Assembly: GCF_000744105.1 (NCBI RefSeq)
Contig: NZ_JQLH01000001.1
Location: 620,001 to 684,000, forward strand
Direction of reading: 5' to 3'
Source: Maribacter forsetii DSM 18668
GTDB lineage: Bacteria > Bacteroidota > Bacteroidia > Flavobacteriales > Flavobacteriaceae
Length of the DNA: 64,000 nt
Of this stretch, positions 35,588 through 45,249 are shown piece by piece (positions within the stretch are counted from its first letter, which is position 1; every line of letters starts with the position of its first letter). The translations under genes were made by a program, and so were the position numbers. The notes under the pieces are model-generated. The model was not told the origin of the DNA. It ran no database searches and saw nothing but the letters and a program-made list of their open reading frames with translations.

Positions 35588-36463
35588 CTAGTTTGCTAGA
35601 GCTTTGGAAAGAACAGAGGCTTTAGCTGTTACATTACTGTAGTTGTCTGCAGCCATATACCTTAAGTAAAAATCTAAGTCCTTGTCTTTTTTAGTATTAT
35701 GCCATAGGTTAAAGCCGGCGGTTTTGAATAAAACCTCATAATTATGTGAAAATGAGCGCTCATATCCGTAAGGTTGAGATGTTTTATCAGTTTCTAAATT
35801 ATGATTTACTCCATTAGGTTCAATAGCTATAAAGATTGTTTTGCCCAAGGCATTTAATCCATGTAAGAATTCTTGTAGTTTAGGTTCTGTAAAGTACTCT
35901 AACACACCTCTAGAGGTTACAAAAATCATATTTTCCGTGGCATGGGAATTTGCCCATTCAAAACCATCAGAAGCTACAAATTCAAGTTTTTTATTTGCTA
36001 CATAAGTATCTTTGTTCATAGATACTTGTTGTTGACTAAGGTCTATACCTACAAAGCGATCAATAGTTGGAAATTTAGTACTTAAATAGTTCAGTACTTA
36101 TCCATTTCCGCAGCCAATTTCTACCATGGTGTTGAAATTGTGTTTCTCCATAGATAATTTTAACTCTAATAAATCGAATAGAAAAGTACATTCGGGTAGA
36201 AACGATTTTTCAAAAGCATCATCGTTAGCAGAAAAGTAGTTGGCACCCTACTTTTTCCAGTACGCTTCGTGAAACTCTGAAAGCTTAACATAGTCTTGTT
36301 TTTTTTCGGCTTTCTTTAAAAGAGACTTACGCATGAAAAGATTGATAAAACTAATCGACTTCTGATCAGTAATTGTCATACCGTTTGATGCAAATTCTTT
36401 TGCTTTCTTTGGCATTAAAAATATTAAAATATTACCGACAAGAATTACAATTTTACTTTTCAT
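35588..36463 (-). pseudogene. Class I SAM-dependent methyltransferase, broken by two in-frame stops
   Basis: One continuous minus-strand frame from the ATG at 36463 to the TAG or TGA-free end at 35588, interrupted by TAG at 36248-36250 and TAA at 36098-36100. All three parts are in the same frame. Reading across gives the SAM-binding motif MVEIGCGNG*VLNYLSTKFP followed by RFVGIDLSQQQVSMNKDTYV, and later VTSRGVLEYFTEPKLQEFLH, as in methyltransferases of about 290 residues. The first stop follows HEAYWKK. It lies head-to-tail between the two megasynthase genes and points the opposite way, so it may once have been a tailoring enzyme of the pathway. Stop recoding is unlikely, as both TAG and TAA would have to be read through. 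Confidence 0.8.
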
Positions 36464-36941
36464 TTTAAGTCAAAAAAGAATTGGTATACAATATTAACCA
36501 ATATGTCGAACCCATTTTATAATACGTTCCGATAAATGCATATTTTTTTTCGGTCATTGACCGAAGAAATATGTAGATGAACCTGATGTATACGCTCATA
36601 TTATTTCTTCATGTTTCAGGTTCGAAGAACGTCATTTTTTTTCGATGAAATTTTGCTGTATTAAATAATACTTCATGTCAATATTAGTGTAATTATTTGA
36701 TGTAAAATATTGTTATTCAGGTTTTTATAAGTTTGCATTTTTAATATAATGGCAAATACCTTATTTATTTAAAATGGAAATGTTTATGATATTCAGTAAT
36801 TTTACTTCATTGTTCATGTACAATATTTGTTCAAGAATATTCATTAAAATGTGCTTGAAGAGCACGGTTGTATTGAAATTTAATATAACAGATTTGTAAA
36901 TAACATTCCCCCATAAGTTTATACCTAATTATTAATTTATA
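36464..36941. other. Leader region of the hybrid NRPS-PKS gene
   Basis: About 480 bp, very AT-rich and non-coding. It contains the 17-bp palindrome at 36549-36565 listed separately. Close to the gene, CAGATTTG (36889-36896) is a 7/8 match to a -7 box. No T-tailed terminator is present. Confidence 0.4.
36549..36565. promoter_or_regulatory. Perfect 17-bp palindrome, candidate operator
   Basis: TTCGGTCA-T-TGACCGAA is an exact inverted repeat around a single central T, in AT-rich DNA 377 bp ahead of the hybrid gene start and 86 bp ahead of the methyltransferase remnant start. Its symmetry and position between divergent genes fit a dimeric regulator site. Its T-rich left edge could alternatively form a weak hairpin. 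Confidence 0.45.
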
Positions 36942-39900
36942 ATGGAAGCCAAAAAAGAAATTTTAATAAATGATTCTACGGTAGCATACTGGAAGAATAT
37001 TTTGTTAGATGATATAAAATTATTGGATCTGCCAAGTAGAAAGCTTACGGTAAAAGAATGCGTGGGTCAGGGGTCGTTGCTGCGTACTCAATTTTCTGCT
37101 GATGTAACCAGTAAAATTAAAGCCTATACCGCTAGCGGTGGTCAAACATCTTTTTTAGTTACCGCATTAAGCGTTCTTTTGCAGAGGTACACCAATCAAT
37201 CAGATATCGCATTTGGCTTAGCTATTGATGAAGATGTAAAAAATAATTTATCTCTTTTTAGAAATACAATAGACCCAACTGTAGACTTTAATACGCTAAG
37301 CAATCAAACAAAAAAAATACTTGCTTCAAATAAAGCAAATCCATACCCGACCGATAAATTAATCAAAGATTTTAATCTTGTAAAGGAGAACGGTGAAAAT
37401 GCACTTCTGGACTTTGTGTTGTCCATTAATTATAAAGCTGCTATTTCAAATGAAAATAGTGCAACTGATGTCATTGAGTTTAAAGGTACGGTTGACTCTA
37501 TTTCAAATATTCAAGTATTATTGAATGTTAGTGATGAATATATACAATTTGAAATAGTTTTTAACGAAAATGTTTTTGATAAAGATGTGATTGTACAGTT
37601 CATGCAACACTTTAAAAATGTGGTTCCACGTATAATGGAACAACCATCTGCGGCTATTGGATATATTGATGTGCTTTTAGAAAAGGAGCATTCTACCATA
37701 TTGAATGATTTCAACGCACCTTATGTAGATTACCCAAGAGAAAAAACAATTGTTGATCTATTAAATGAACAAGCAGAAAAGACACCTAATAGAATAGCTG
37801 TAGTTTATGAAGATAGAAGTTTAACATATAACGAGCTTCATAGATTATCCAACCAATTTGCAACTTATTTAATAAAGAAAAAAGGAGCCGTAAAAGGGAA
37901 TTTGGCTTGTTTGATTCTTGAAAGAAGCGAATGGCTTATTGTAAGTATGGTCGGTATTATGAAAGCTGGTGCTGCATATGTACCGGTTGACCCTAATTAC
38001 CCTAATAAACGAAAAGAATACATAAAAGAAGATAGTAACTGTGACTTTACGGTAGACACAGCTGCAATAGAAGAATTTAATGCAACAATAGATGATTATT
38101 CTACAGGAGAAATTACAAGCGTTGATTTAAAACCAACCGATTTAATTTATATCATTTATACTTCTGGTACAACGGGTAACCCCAAAGGGGTAATGTTAGA
38201 GCATACAAACATTGTTAGTTTGTTCGTGCATGATAATCAGCTATTCGATTTTAATGAAACTGATGTGTGGACCATGTTCCATTCCTACTGTTTTGATTTC
38301 TCGGTTTGGGAAATTTACGGAGCACTTTTATTTGGTGGAAAATTGATTGTTCCTTCAAGTTTGGTAATTAAGGATCCTTATGAATTTATGTCTTTGGTTA
38401 TTAAAGAGAAGGTTACCGTTTTAAGTCAAACTCCATCCTCTTTCTTAAATATCATGGGTAGCTTACCTGATGGCGAAGTCGATTTAAAATTAAGATATGT
38501 CATTTTTGGTGGCGAGTCTTTATTTCCTAAATATTTAGAGAAATGGCATGAGAGATTCCCAGCAATACAGTTTGTAAACGGATATGGTATAACGGAAACT
38601 ACGGTATTTGTAACCTTTAAAATGATTGATGATGAAGACATTAGAACCAATGTTTCTAATATTGGTAATTCTATACGTACATTATCTACGTTTGTTGTAA
38701 ACGCTCAAGATCAATTACAGCCTATAGGTGTTATTGGAGAGTTATGTGTTTCTGGCTATGGTCTGGCACGTGGTTATTTAAACAGACCAGAACTTAGCGA
38801 ACAAAAGTTTGGCGCAAATCCTTTTTTACAAGGAGAGAAAATGTATCGTTCAGGAGATTTAGTGCGTTTGTTGTCTGATGGAAACTTTGAATTCGTTGGT
38901 AGAATTGATCATCAGGTAAAAATACGTGGTCACCGTGTAGAACTAGGGGAAATTGAATCTACCTTAAATGAAATTTCGGGCGTTAAAAGAGCGGTTGTTT
39001 TAGCCAATACCAATAAAGATGGTGAAACACGATTGGTTGCATATATGCAGGCAAATGGTGAGAAACCGTCAATAAGTGAGTTAAAATCGGGATTAGAAGA
39101 AAAGTTACCCATATTTATGGTACCTGCTTTCTTTATGTGGGTAGATGAGTTTGCTACCAATGCCAACGATAAAATTGATAAAACTAAATTACCTGAACCT
39201 TCTTATGAAAGGTCAAGCTCAGATGTGATTTTTAGAAAGCCACGGACCAAAGTAGAAAAGAATATTGCTGCTATTTGGGAGAAAGAATTAAGTATATCGG
39301 GCATTGGTTTAGATGATAACTTTTTTGAGATGGGCGGTACATCGCTTATGGCACAAAAGGTCACTAATGCCATGATGAAAACCACAGGTATTCGTATACC
39401 CGTAACCAAATTATATCAATATACAACTATAGCATCTCTATCATTATTTCTTGATGGAAATAAGAAGAATGCACCTCTGGAATTTAAGTATAAGAAAAAG
39501 GATGCCAATTCATCTAAGGATGTAGCAATTATTGCTATGTCAGGCAGATTTCCAGGAGCTAATAACATTGATGAATTTTGGGATGTTTTAAAGAACGGAA
39601 AAGAAACAATTTCATTCTTTTCCCCAGAAGAATTAGATCAGAGCATTCCTGCGGCAACACGAAAAGATCCTTTGTATGTTGCTGCAAGAGGTATTGTACC
39701 GTCAGCGAAAACATTTGATGCCCGTTTCTTTGGGCTGACTCCGAAATTTGCGGAAGCAATGGATCCTCAGCAACGTCTATTTTTAGAACTGGCTTGGGAA
39801 GTACTTGAAGAGTCTGGTCATTTACCTGAACATTATAAAGGTAGAGTAGGGGTTTATGCCGGTACGGGTACAAATACATATTACAAAAAGAATGTATTGC

Positions 39901-42900
39901 CTAATAGCGAAGTCGTAGAAACTATTGGTCAATTGCAGTTAGATACGGCAAACGAAAAAGATTATATTTCATCAAGAACGGCATACCAGTTAGATTTAAA
40001 AGGTCCGGCGGTAAGTGTACATTCCGCTTGCTCTACATCGTTATTGGCAATTGCCGAAGCGGTGGAAGCCATACGTAACGGACAATGTGAAATTGCTGTT
40101 GCAGGTGGGTCCAGTATTACTGCCCCAATGAACAGCGGTCACTTGTATCAAGAAGGATCTATGTTGAGTACAGATGGTCATTGTAGACCTTTTGATTCGC
40201 AAGCAAGAGGTACCGTTTTTAGTGATGGTGCGGGTGCTATTATACTGAAAGATTTAGAAGAAGCGAAGAAAGATGGCGACATTATTTACGGAGTTGTAAA
40301 AGGTGTTGGTATCAATAATGATGGTGGACATAAAGGGAGTTTTACGGCACCTAGTGCAGAGGGTCAGGCGAATGCTATAGCAGCGGCTATTAACGATGCT
40401 AATATTTCACCAGAGACCATAAGTTATATTGAAACACATGGTACGGCTACACCATTAGGTGATCCTATAGAAATAGACGGATTAAACCTTGCTTTTGGAG
40501 AACAAGAGAAGCGGAATTTCTGCGGAATCGGGTCTGTGAAAAGTAACATGGGTCATTTGACTGCAGCTGCCGGTGTAACAGGATTGATAAAAACTATTCT
40601 AGCTTTCAATTATAAAGTAATACCGCCTTCTTTAGGTTATGAAAAACCGAATCCGGAAATAGATTTTGAAAACAGTCCGTTTTATGTTAATAATACTTTG
40701 ACGGATTGGAATGTTGAGGGTGTTAGAAGAGCTGGTGTAAGTTCTTTTGGCGTAGGTGGTACCAATGTGCATGTGGTGGTAGAGGAGTATGAAATAGAGC
40801 AAAAGACTTCCAAATTTCAACGTCCATTACAAATCATGCCTATTTCCGCAAAAACAACTACAAGTTTAACAGGTTTTGAAAGTGTATTAAAAGAACATAT
40901 TGATAGTCAGCCAGAATTGAATTTGGCAGATGTTGCTTATACTTTAAGTACCACCAAAGCTAGTTTCAATAATCGCAGATTTATTTTAGCCGATGATGCA
41001 AAAACTGCTTCTGAGGTTTTAGTAAATACTGACTTAAAGGCTACACAATCTTCAATTGTAAAAACGGTGCCAAGTGAAATCGTATTTCTACTTCCGGGTC
41101 AAGGTTCCCAGTATTTAAATATGGGCAAAGACCTTTATGAAGGGGAAAGTACTTTTAGGGAAGCTGTAGATGTTTGTGCCGATTTATTGTTAAATACTAT
41201 AAAGGTAGATATCAGGGAAATCATTTTTCAGGATGCCAATTCTGAGGAAGCGGAAAATAAGTTAAAAGATACCCGTTATACACAACCTGCTTTATTTACC
41301 ATAGAATATGCGCTTTCACAATTATGGATGAGTTGGGGAATACAACCAACTGTATTATGCGGACATAGTCTTGGCGAATTTGTAGGAGCTCATTTAGCGG
41401 GAGTTTTCAGTTTAGAAGATGCCCTGAAATTAGTTTCAATGAGAGGTATATTGGTAAGCGGACTTCCAAAAGGGAGTATGCTTACCGTGAGGATTAACCA
41501 AGAATCCCTAGAAAAAATTCTTCCTAAGACATTATCTATAGCAGCTGTAAACTCAGCAAAGCTATGCGTAGTATCTGGCGAAGATGATGAGATAACGAAA
41601 TTTAGTGAGCTGTTAAAAGAGCAAGGTTTACCATATCGTTTAATAGCAACAAGTCATGCCTTTCATTCTTCTATGATGAATCCTATTTTAGAGGAATTTG
41701 GTGAAGAGGTAAAGAATATCAATTTAAATTCTCCGCAATTACCAATAATATCTACCGTTACAGGTACTTGGCTTACAAATGAAGAAGCTGTTGATCCTGT
41801 GTATTGGACGAACCATTTACGAGATACCGTACGTTTTTCAGATGCTATGGATACCATAGTGAAGTTAGAAGATGTGGTATTGTTAGAAGTGGGTCCGGGT
41901 AATACGCTTACCACCTTAAGTCGTCAGAACAAAGGCGCAAAAAATATTAAATCTTTAGCTTCATTACCTATCCCTAAAAAAGAAGAGAATTCTTATCACG
42001 GGGTATTAAAAGCTTTAGGTCAATTATGGCTAACTGGTCTTACCGTAGATTGGAATGCCTTTTATAATAACCAACAAAGGCAAAAACTTAGATTACCAAC
42101 CTATGTTTTTGACCGTAAACCATGCTGGATCGACCCTCTGGTTTCTTTACCTAAAGAAAGAATCCATTTGAATGCCGATCAGCCAATAACTAGAATAATA
42201 GAAAAACCAAAAAGTGCCGCACCAATGAGAAACGTGTCTATTTTAAACAAGATTTCAGAACTAATTTCAAATTCATACGGAATTGAGCTTGAAGTTGCCG
42301 ACAAAGACAGTAGCTTTCTAGAATTAGGATTAGATTCTTTAATTCTAACACAAATGGCTATTACCTGTAAAAAAGAATTTAAAATTCCGATTACATTTAG
42401 ACAGCTAAATGAAGACATTAATACGCCTGAGCTTCTAGCAAATTATTTAGATAAGAATTTACCGTCAGATGTAATGGCACCACAACCGGTTGTAGAAGCG
42501 GCTCCTCAGCCAGTTGCCGCTGTTAATCCTGTGCAACAAGCTGTTCCTGCTAATTATAATACATCCGCTACCAATCAAACGGCTATAGGCTTAATAGGTG
42601 AACAGCTTAACTTATTAAGTAGGCAACTTCAGTTGCTGCAAGGCAATACTCCAGCTCCAGCTCCACAACCTGTTGCTGCCCCAAAACCTGTGCAGGCAAA
42701 AGTGGTAAACGGATCGGCTAGCTTAGATTCTCGTTCAGAACAAGAAAAACTTGAACATAAAAAACCGTTTGGTGCATCACCAAGAATTGAAAAGCAGTCA
42801 ACGGGATTGGATCAGGCGCAATCACAGTACCTAAAAGAACTTACAGAAAAGTACAATGCCAAAACCATTGGCAGTAAAAATTATGCTCAAGACAATAGAG

Positions 42901-44315
42901 CTAAAATGGCAGATCCTAGAGTAGTATCTGGGTTTAAACCATTGACTAAAGAATTAGTATATCCTGTAGTGATCGGTAAATCTTCTGGTAACCGACTATG
43001 GGATGTGGATGGTAATGAATATATAGACGCTTTAAACGGATTTGGTTCTTGCTTTTTTGGATATCAACCAGATTTCATTAAAAAAGCCATGCATGACCAA
43101 ATTGAATTAGGTTATGAAGTTGGACCTCAACACCCTTTAGCGGGTGAGGTTTGTGAACTTTTATGCGAATTTACAGGTCATGATAGAGCTGCTTTGTGTA
43201 ATACGGGATCAGAAGCGGTTCTTGGAGCTATGAGAATTGCACGTACGGTTACCGGGCGCTCGCTTATCGTTGCATTTACAGGTGCTTACCATGGTATTAA
43301 CGATGAGGGTATTGTAAGAGGTTCCCAAAAGAAAAAAACGTTTCCGGCTGCTGCGGGTATTATGCCAGAAGCTGTACAGAATATGTTGATACTTGATTAT
43401 GGTACAGAAGAAAGTTTACAAATAATAAAGGATAGAGCTCATGAAATTGCAGGGGTACTTATAGAGCCTGTTCAAAGTCGTAGACCAGAGTTTCAGCCTA
43501 TTGAATTTATAAAGAATGTAAGAGAACTAACTACTAAAGAAGAGATTGCTTTTATTTTCGATGAAGTTATTACAGGTTTCAGAATGCACCCAGGTGGTGC
43601 TCAGGCATTATTTGATGTCAAGGCAGATTTAGCTACCTATGGTAAAGTTATGGGTGGCGGAGTTTCCATTGGTGCTATTGTAGGTAAAAAAGAATACATG
43701 GATGCCCTAGATGGTGGATTCTGGGAATATGGAGATGATTCGTACCCTGAAGTAGGCGTTACTTATTTTGCTGGTACTTTTGTTCGTCACCCATTAGCAT
43801 TGGCTTCTTCAAAGGCAGCCTTACTTCATATGAAAGAACAAGGTCCAAGTCTGCAAGCAAATGTATCTGCTATGACAGAACGTATGGCTAAAAACTTGAA
43901 TGCTGCTTTTGCAAAAGACGGACTCCCTATAGAAATTACTTATTTTGGTTCTCTATGGAGATTGAAATTCAAGAAAGACATTCCGTATTCAGAATTACTA
44001 TTCGTTAGTATGCGTGAAAAAGGTATTCATATTTGGGACGGTTTCCCTTGTTTCTTGACCACTGCGTATACGAGTGATGATGTAGATTTCTTAATGAATA
44101 CCTTATTGTCTTCAATAGACGAATTGGTGGCTGTAGGTATTCTTTCTAAAGAAAGTGTAAACGGTAATCATGTTGCTAGCTCGCAATCGTCTTTTGAAAA
44201 ACTAAATACACCTCCGGTTCCTGGTGCTCGTTTAGGGAGGGATGAAAAAGGCCAGCCAGCTTGGTATGTTGCAGATGCTAGCCAAGAGGGTGGTTACATG
44301 AAAATTGATATTTAA
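36942..44315 (+). CDS. Hybrid NRPS-PKS megasynthase with aminotransferase: (partial C)-A-PCP-KS-AT-ACP-AMT
   Basis: A 2457-residue multidomain enzyme. Residues 1-250 resemble only the C-terminal lobe of a condensation domain and lack HHxxxDG. The adenylation domain spans about 266-745 (IYTSGTTGNPKGV, SVWEIYGALL, NGYGITETTVF, ANDKIDK); I read its pocket as DFWSIGGVFK, near the threonine type but altered. PCP: EMGGTSL (Ser801). The ketosynthase (about 860-1285) has Cys1030 (HSACSTS), His1166 (ETHGTAT) and His1205 (NMGHLTAA). The acyltransferase (about 1385-1690) has GHSLGE (Ser1476) and HAFH, the malonyl-CoA signature. ACP: LGLDSLI (Ser1799), then a Pro/Ala-rich linker. The class III PLP aminotransferase (about 1960-2400) has FDEVITGF (Asp2207) and YGKVMGGG (Lys2235). 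The order KS-AT-ACP-AMT recalls iturin/mycosubtilin and microcystin synthases. No KR, DH or TE is present, so release must come from the separate TE-bearing NRPS. Confidence 0.95.
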   Translation: MEAKKEILINDSTVAYWKNILLDDIKLLDLPSRKLTVKECVGQGSLLRTQFSADVTSKIKAYTASGGQTSFLVTALSVLLQRYTNQSDIAFGLAIDEDVKNNLSLFRNTIDPTVDFNTLSNQTKKILASNKANPYPTDKLIKDFNLVKENGENALLDFVLSINYKAAISNENSATDVIEFKGTVDSISNIQVLLNVSDEYIQFEIVFNENVFDKDVIVQFMQHFKNVVPRIMEQPSAAIGYIDVLLEKEHSTILNDFNAPYVDYPREKTIVDLLNEQAEKTPNRIAVVYEDRSLTYNELHRLSNQFATYLIKKKGAVKGNLACLILERSEWLIVSMVGIMKAGAAYVPVDPNYPNKRKEYIKEDSNCDFTVDTAAIEEFNATIDDYSTGEITSVDLKPTDLIYIIYTSGTTGNPKGVMLEHTNIVSLFVHDNQLFDFNETDVWTMFHSYCFDFSVWEIYGALLFGGKLIVPSSLVIKDPYEFMSLVIKEKVTVLSQTPSSFLNIMGSLPDGEVDLKLRYVIFGGESLFPKYLEKWHERFPAIQFVNGYGITETTVFVTFKMIDDEDIRTNVSNIGNSIRTLSTFVVNAQDQLQPIGVIGELCVSGYGLARGYLNRPELSEQKFGANPFLQGEKMYRSGDLVRLLSDGNFEFVGRIDHQVKIRGHRVELGEIESTLNEISGVKRAVVLANTNKDGETRLVAYMQANGEKPSISELKSGLEEKLPIFMVPAFFMWVDEFATNANDKIDKTKLPEPSYERSSSDVIFRKPRTKVEKNIAAIWEKELSISGIGLDDNFFEMGGTSLMAQKVTNAMMKTTGIRIPVTKLYQYTTIASLSLFLDGNKKNAPLEFKYKKKDANSSKDVAIIAMSGRFPGANNIDEFWDVLKNGKETISFFSPEELDQSIPAATRKDPLYVAARGIVPSAKTFDARFFGLTPKFAEAMDPQQRLFLELAWEVLEESGHLPEHYKGRVGVYAGTGTNTYYKKNVLPNSEVVETIGQLQLDTANEKDYISSRTAYQLDLKGPAVSVHSACSTSLLAIAEAVEAIRNGQCEIAVAGGSSITAPMNSGHLYQEGSMLSTDGHCRPFDSQARGTVFSDGAGAIILKDLEEAKKDGDIIYGVVKGVGINNDGGHKGSFTAPSAEGQANAIAAAINDANISPETISYIETHGTATPLGDPIEIDGLNLAFGEQEKRNFCGIGSVKSNMGHLTAAAGVTGLIKTILAFNYKVIPPSLGYEKPNPEIDFENSPFYVNNTLTDWNVEGVRRAGVSSFGVGGTNVHVVVEEYEIEQKTSKFQRPLQIMPISAKTTTSLTGFESVLKEHIDSQPELNLADVAYTLSTTKASFNNRRFILADDAKTASEVLVNTDLKATQSSIVKTVPSEIVFLLPGQGSQYLNMGKDLYEGESTFREAVDVCADLLLNTIKVDIREIIFQDANSEEAENKLKDTRYTQPALFTIEYALSQLWMSWGIQPTVLCGHSLGEFVGAHLAGVFSLEDALKLVSMRGILVSGLPKGSMLTVRINQESLEKILPKTLSIAAVNSAKLCVVSGEDDEITKFSELLKEQGLPYRLIATSHAFHSSMMNPILEEFGEEVKNINLNSPQLPIISTVTGTWLTNEEAVDPVYWTNHLRDTVRFSDAMDTIVKLEDVVLLEVGPGNTLTTLSRQNKGAKNIKSLASLPIPKKEENSYHGVLKALGQLWLTGLTVDWNAFYNNQQRQKLRLPTYVFDRKPCWIDPLVSLPKERIHLNADQPITRIIEKPKSAAPMRNVSILNKISELISNSYGIELEVADKDSSFLELGLDSLILTQMAITCKKEFKIPITFRQLNEDINTPELLANYLDKNLPSDVMAPQPVVEAAPQPVAAVNPVQQAVPANYNTSATNQTAIGLIGEQLNLLSRQLQLLQGNTPAPAPQPVAAPKPVQAKVVNGSASLDSRSEQEKLEHKKPFGASPRIEKQSTGLDQAQSQYLKELTEKYNAKTIGSKNYAQDNRAKMADPRVVSGFKPLTKELVYPVVIGKSSGNRLWDVDGNEYIDALNGFGSCFFGYQPDFIKKAMHDQIELGYEVGPQHPLAGEVCELLCEFTGHDRAALCNTGSEAVLGAMRIARTVTGRSLIVAFTGAYHGINDEGIVRGSQKKKTFPAAAGIMPEAVQNMLILDYGTEESLQIIKDRAHEIAGVLIEPVQSRRPEFQPIEFIKNVRELTTKEEIAFIFDEVITGFRMHPGGAQALFDVKADLATYGKVMGGGVSIGAIVGKKEYMDALDGGFWEYGDDSYPEVGVTYFAGTFVRHPLALASSKAALLHMKEQGPSLQANVSAMTERMAKNLNAAFAKDGLPIEITYFGSLWRLKFKKDIPYSELLFVSMREKGIHIWDGFPCFLTTAYTSDDVDFLMNTLLSSIDELVAVGILSKESVNGNHVASSQSSFEKLNTPPVPGARLGRDEKGQPAWYVADASQEGGYMKIDI

Positions 44316-44355
44316 AAAAATAAGTATAGTTTAAATAATAGATATGACTATTTAG

Positions 44356-45048
44356 ATGACGCATGTACTGTATACTTATTTAACCGATGACGACAACGAT
44401 TCTTTTTTTGTTAATGCAGAGCATCGATTTTCGGCTGATTTTGTAAGTAAGTACTCTAAATATAAACGTTGGCAAGATGCAAAATCGACCGTATTAGGTA
44501 GGTTGCTCTTAGCTTACGGATTAAAGAATTTGTATCAAGTAGATGTAGATGACCTCAAGATCAGTTTCTCAAAGGACAAAAAGCCCTTTTTAGAAAATTC
44601 GTCTATTCAATTCAACATTTCACACTCTAAGGATGTAATTGTTTGCGCAATTACATCTGTGGGTGAGATTGGCGTTGATGTGGAGAAAATCAATGATATC
44701 AATATTCAAGATTTTAAAGATCAATTCTCCCAGACAGAATACGAATCAATCAATGCATCGGCAAATGCACTAGAGCAGTTTTTTACGTTTTGGACCCAAA
44801 AAGAAGCCGTAGTCAAATCTAATGGGGCTGGGTTGCATATTCCTTTAAATTCTTTTGATATTGCCAATAATTTTACACTAATAGGTAATACGCCGTACCA
44901 TTTAAAGGAGATTGTTCTAGATCCAGAATACAAATGCCATATGGCCACAGAGCAATTAATTTTTAATGATAACATGACCGTAACTAAAATCAGCTCTACC
45001 ATATTATCGGATTTTATGTCAGTAAACAGTTTTAAGCTTTTTCTATAA
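44356..45048 (+). CDS. Sfp-type 4'-phosphopantetheinyl transferase
   Basis: A 230-residue PPTase of Sfp/Gsp size. It has the conserved pairs GVDVEKI (Mg-binding acidic residues, near residue 101) and FWTQKEAVVKSNGAGL (WxxKEA, near residue 141), plus an N-terminal half-domain with KRWQDAKSTVLGRLLLAYGL. It transfers phosphopantetheine from CoA to the carrier domains of the two megasynthases just upstream, here Ser1003 of the NRPS and Ser801 and Ser1799 of the hybrid. It follows the hybrid gene by 40 bp on the same strand, so it is very likely the last gene of that operon. Confidence 0.95.
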   Translation: MTHVLYTYLTDDDNDSFFVNAEHRFSADFVSKYSKYKRWQDAKSTVLGRLLLAYGLKNLYQVDVDDLKISFSKDKKPFLENSSIQFNISHSKDVIVCAITSVGEIGVDVEKINDINIQDFKDQFSQTEYESINASANALEQFFTFWTQKEAVVKSNGAGLHIPLNSFDIANNFTLIGNTPYHLKEIVLDPEYKCHMATEQLIFNDNMTVTKISSTILSDFMSVNSFKLFL

Positions 45049-45249
45049 TAAGGGTAAACATCGCTGCAGGCCGTTAAAGTGCTCTCTGCTTAATTTTACC
45101 TGCACACTATTTAGGTTAGAATTACGGTATTTCTTTATTACGACGATTATATAAACTAGGATATCGGAATTAAGATGAAACAGATTTCTGTTTGAATTAA
45201 TTTTGATGTTCACTATGTAAATTAACTATAAGCTACAAACTATTATTTT

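Noticed and set aside
35588..36463. Stop-codon recoding in the methyltransferase frame
   Set aside because: Both TAG and TAA would need to be read, no recoding signal or pyrrolysine/selenocysteine gene is seen, and neighbouring genes use both codons as normal stops.
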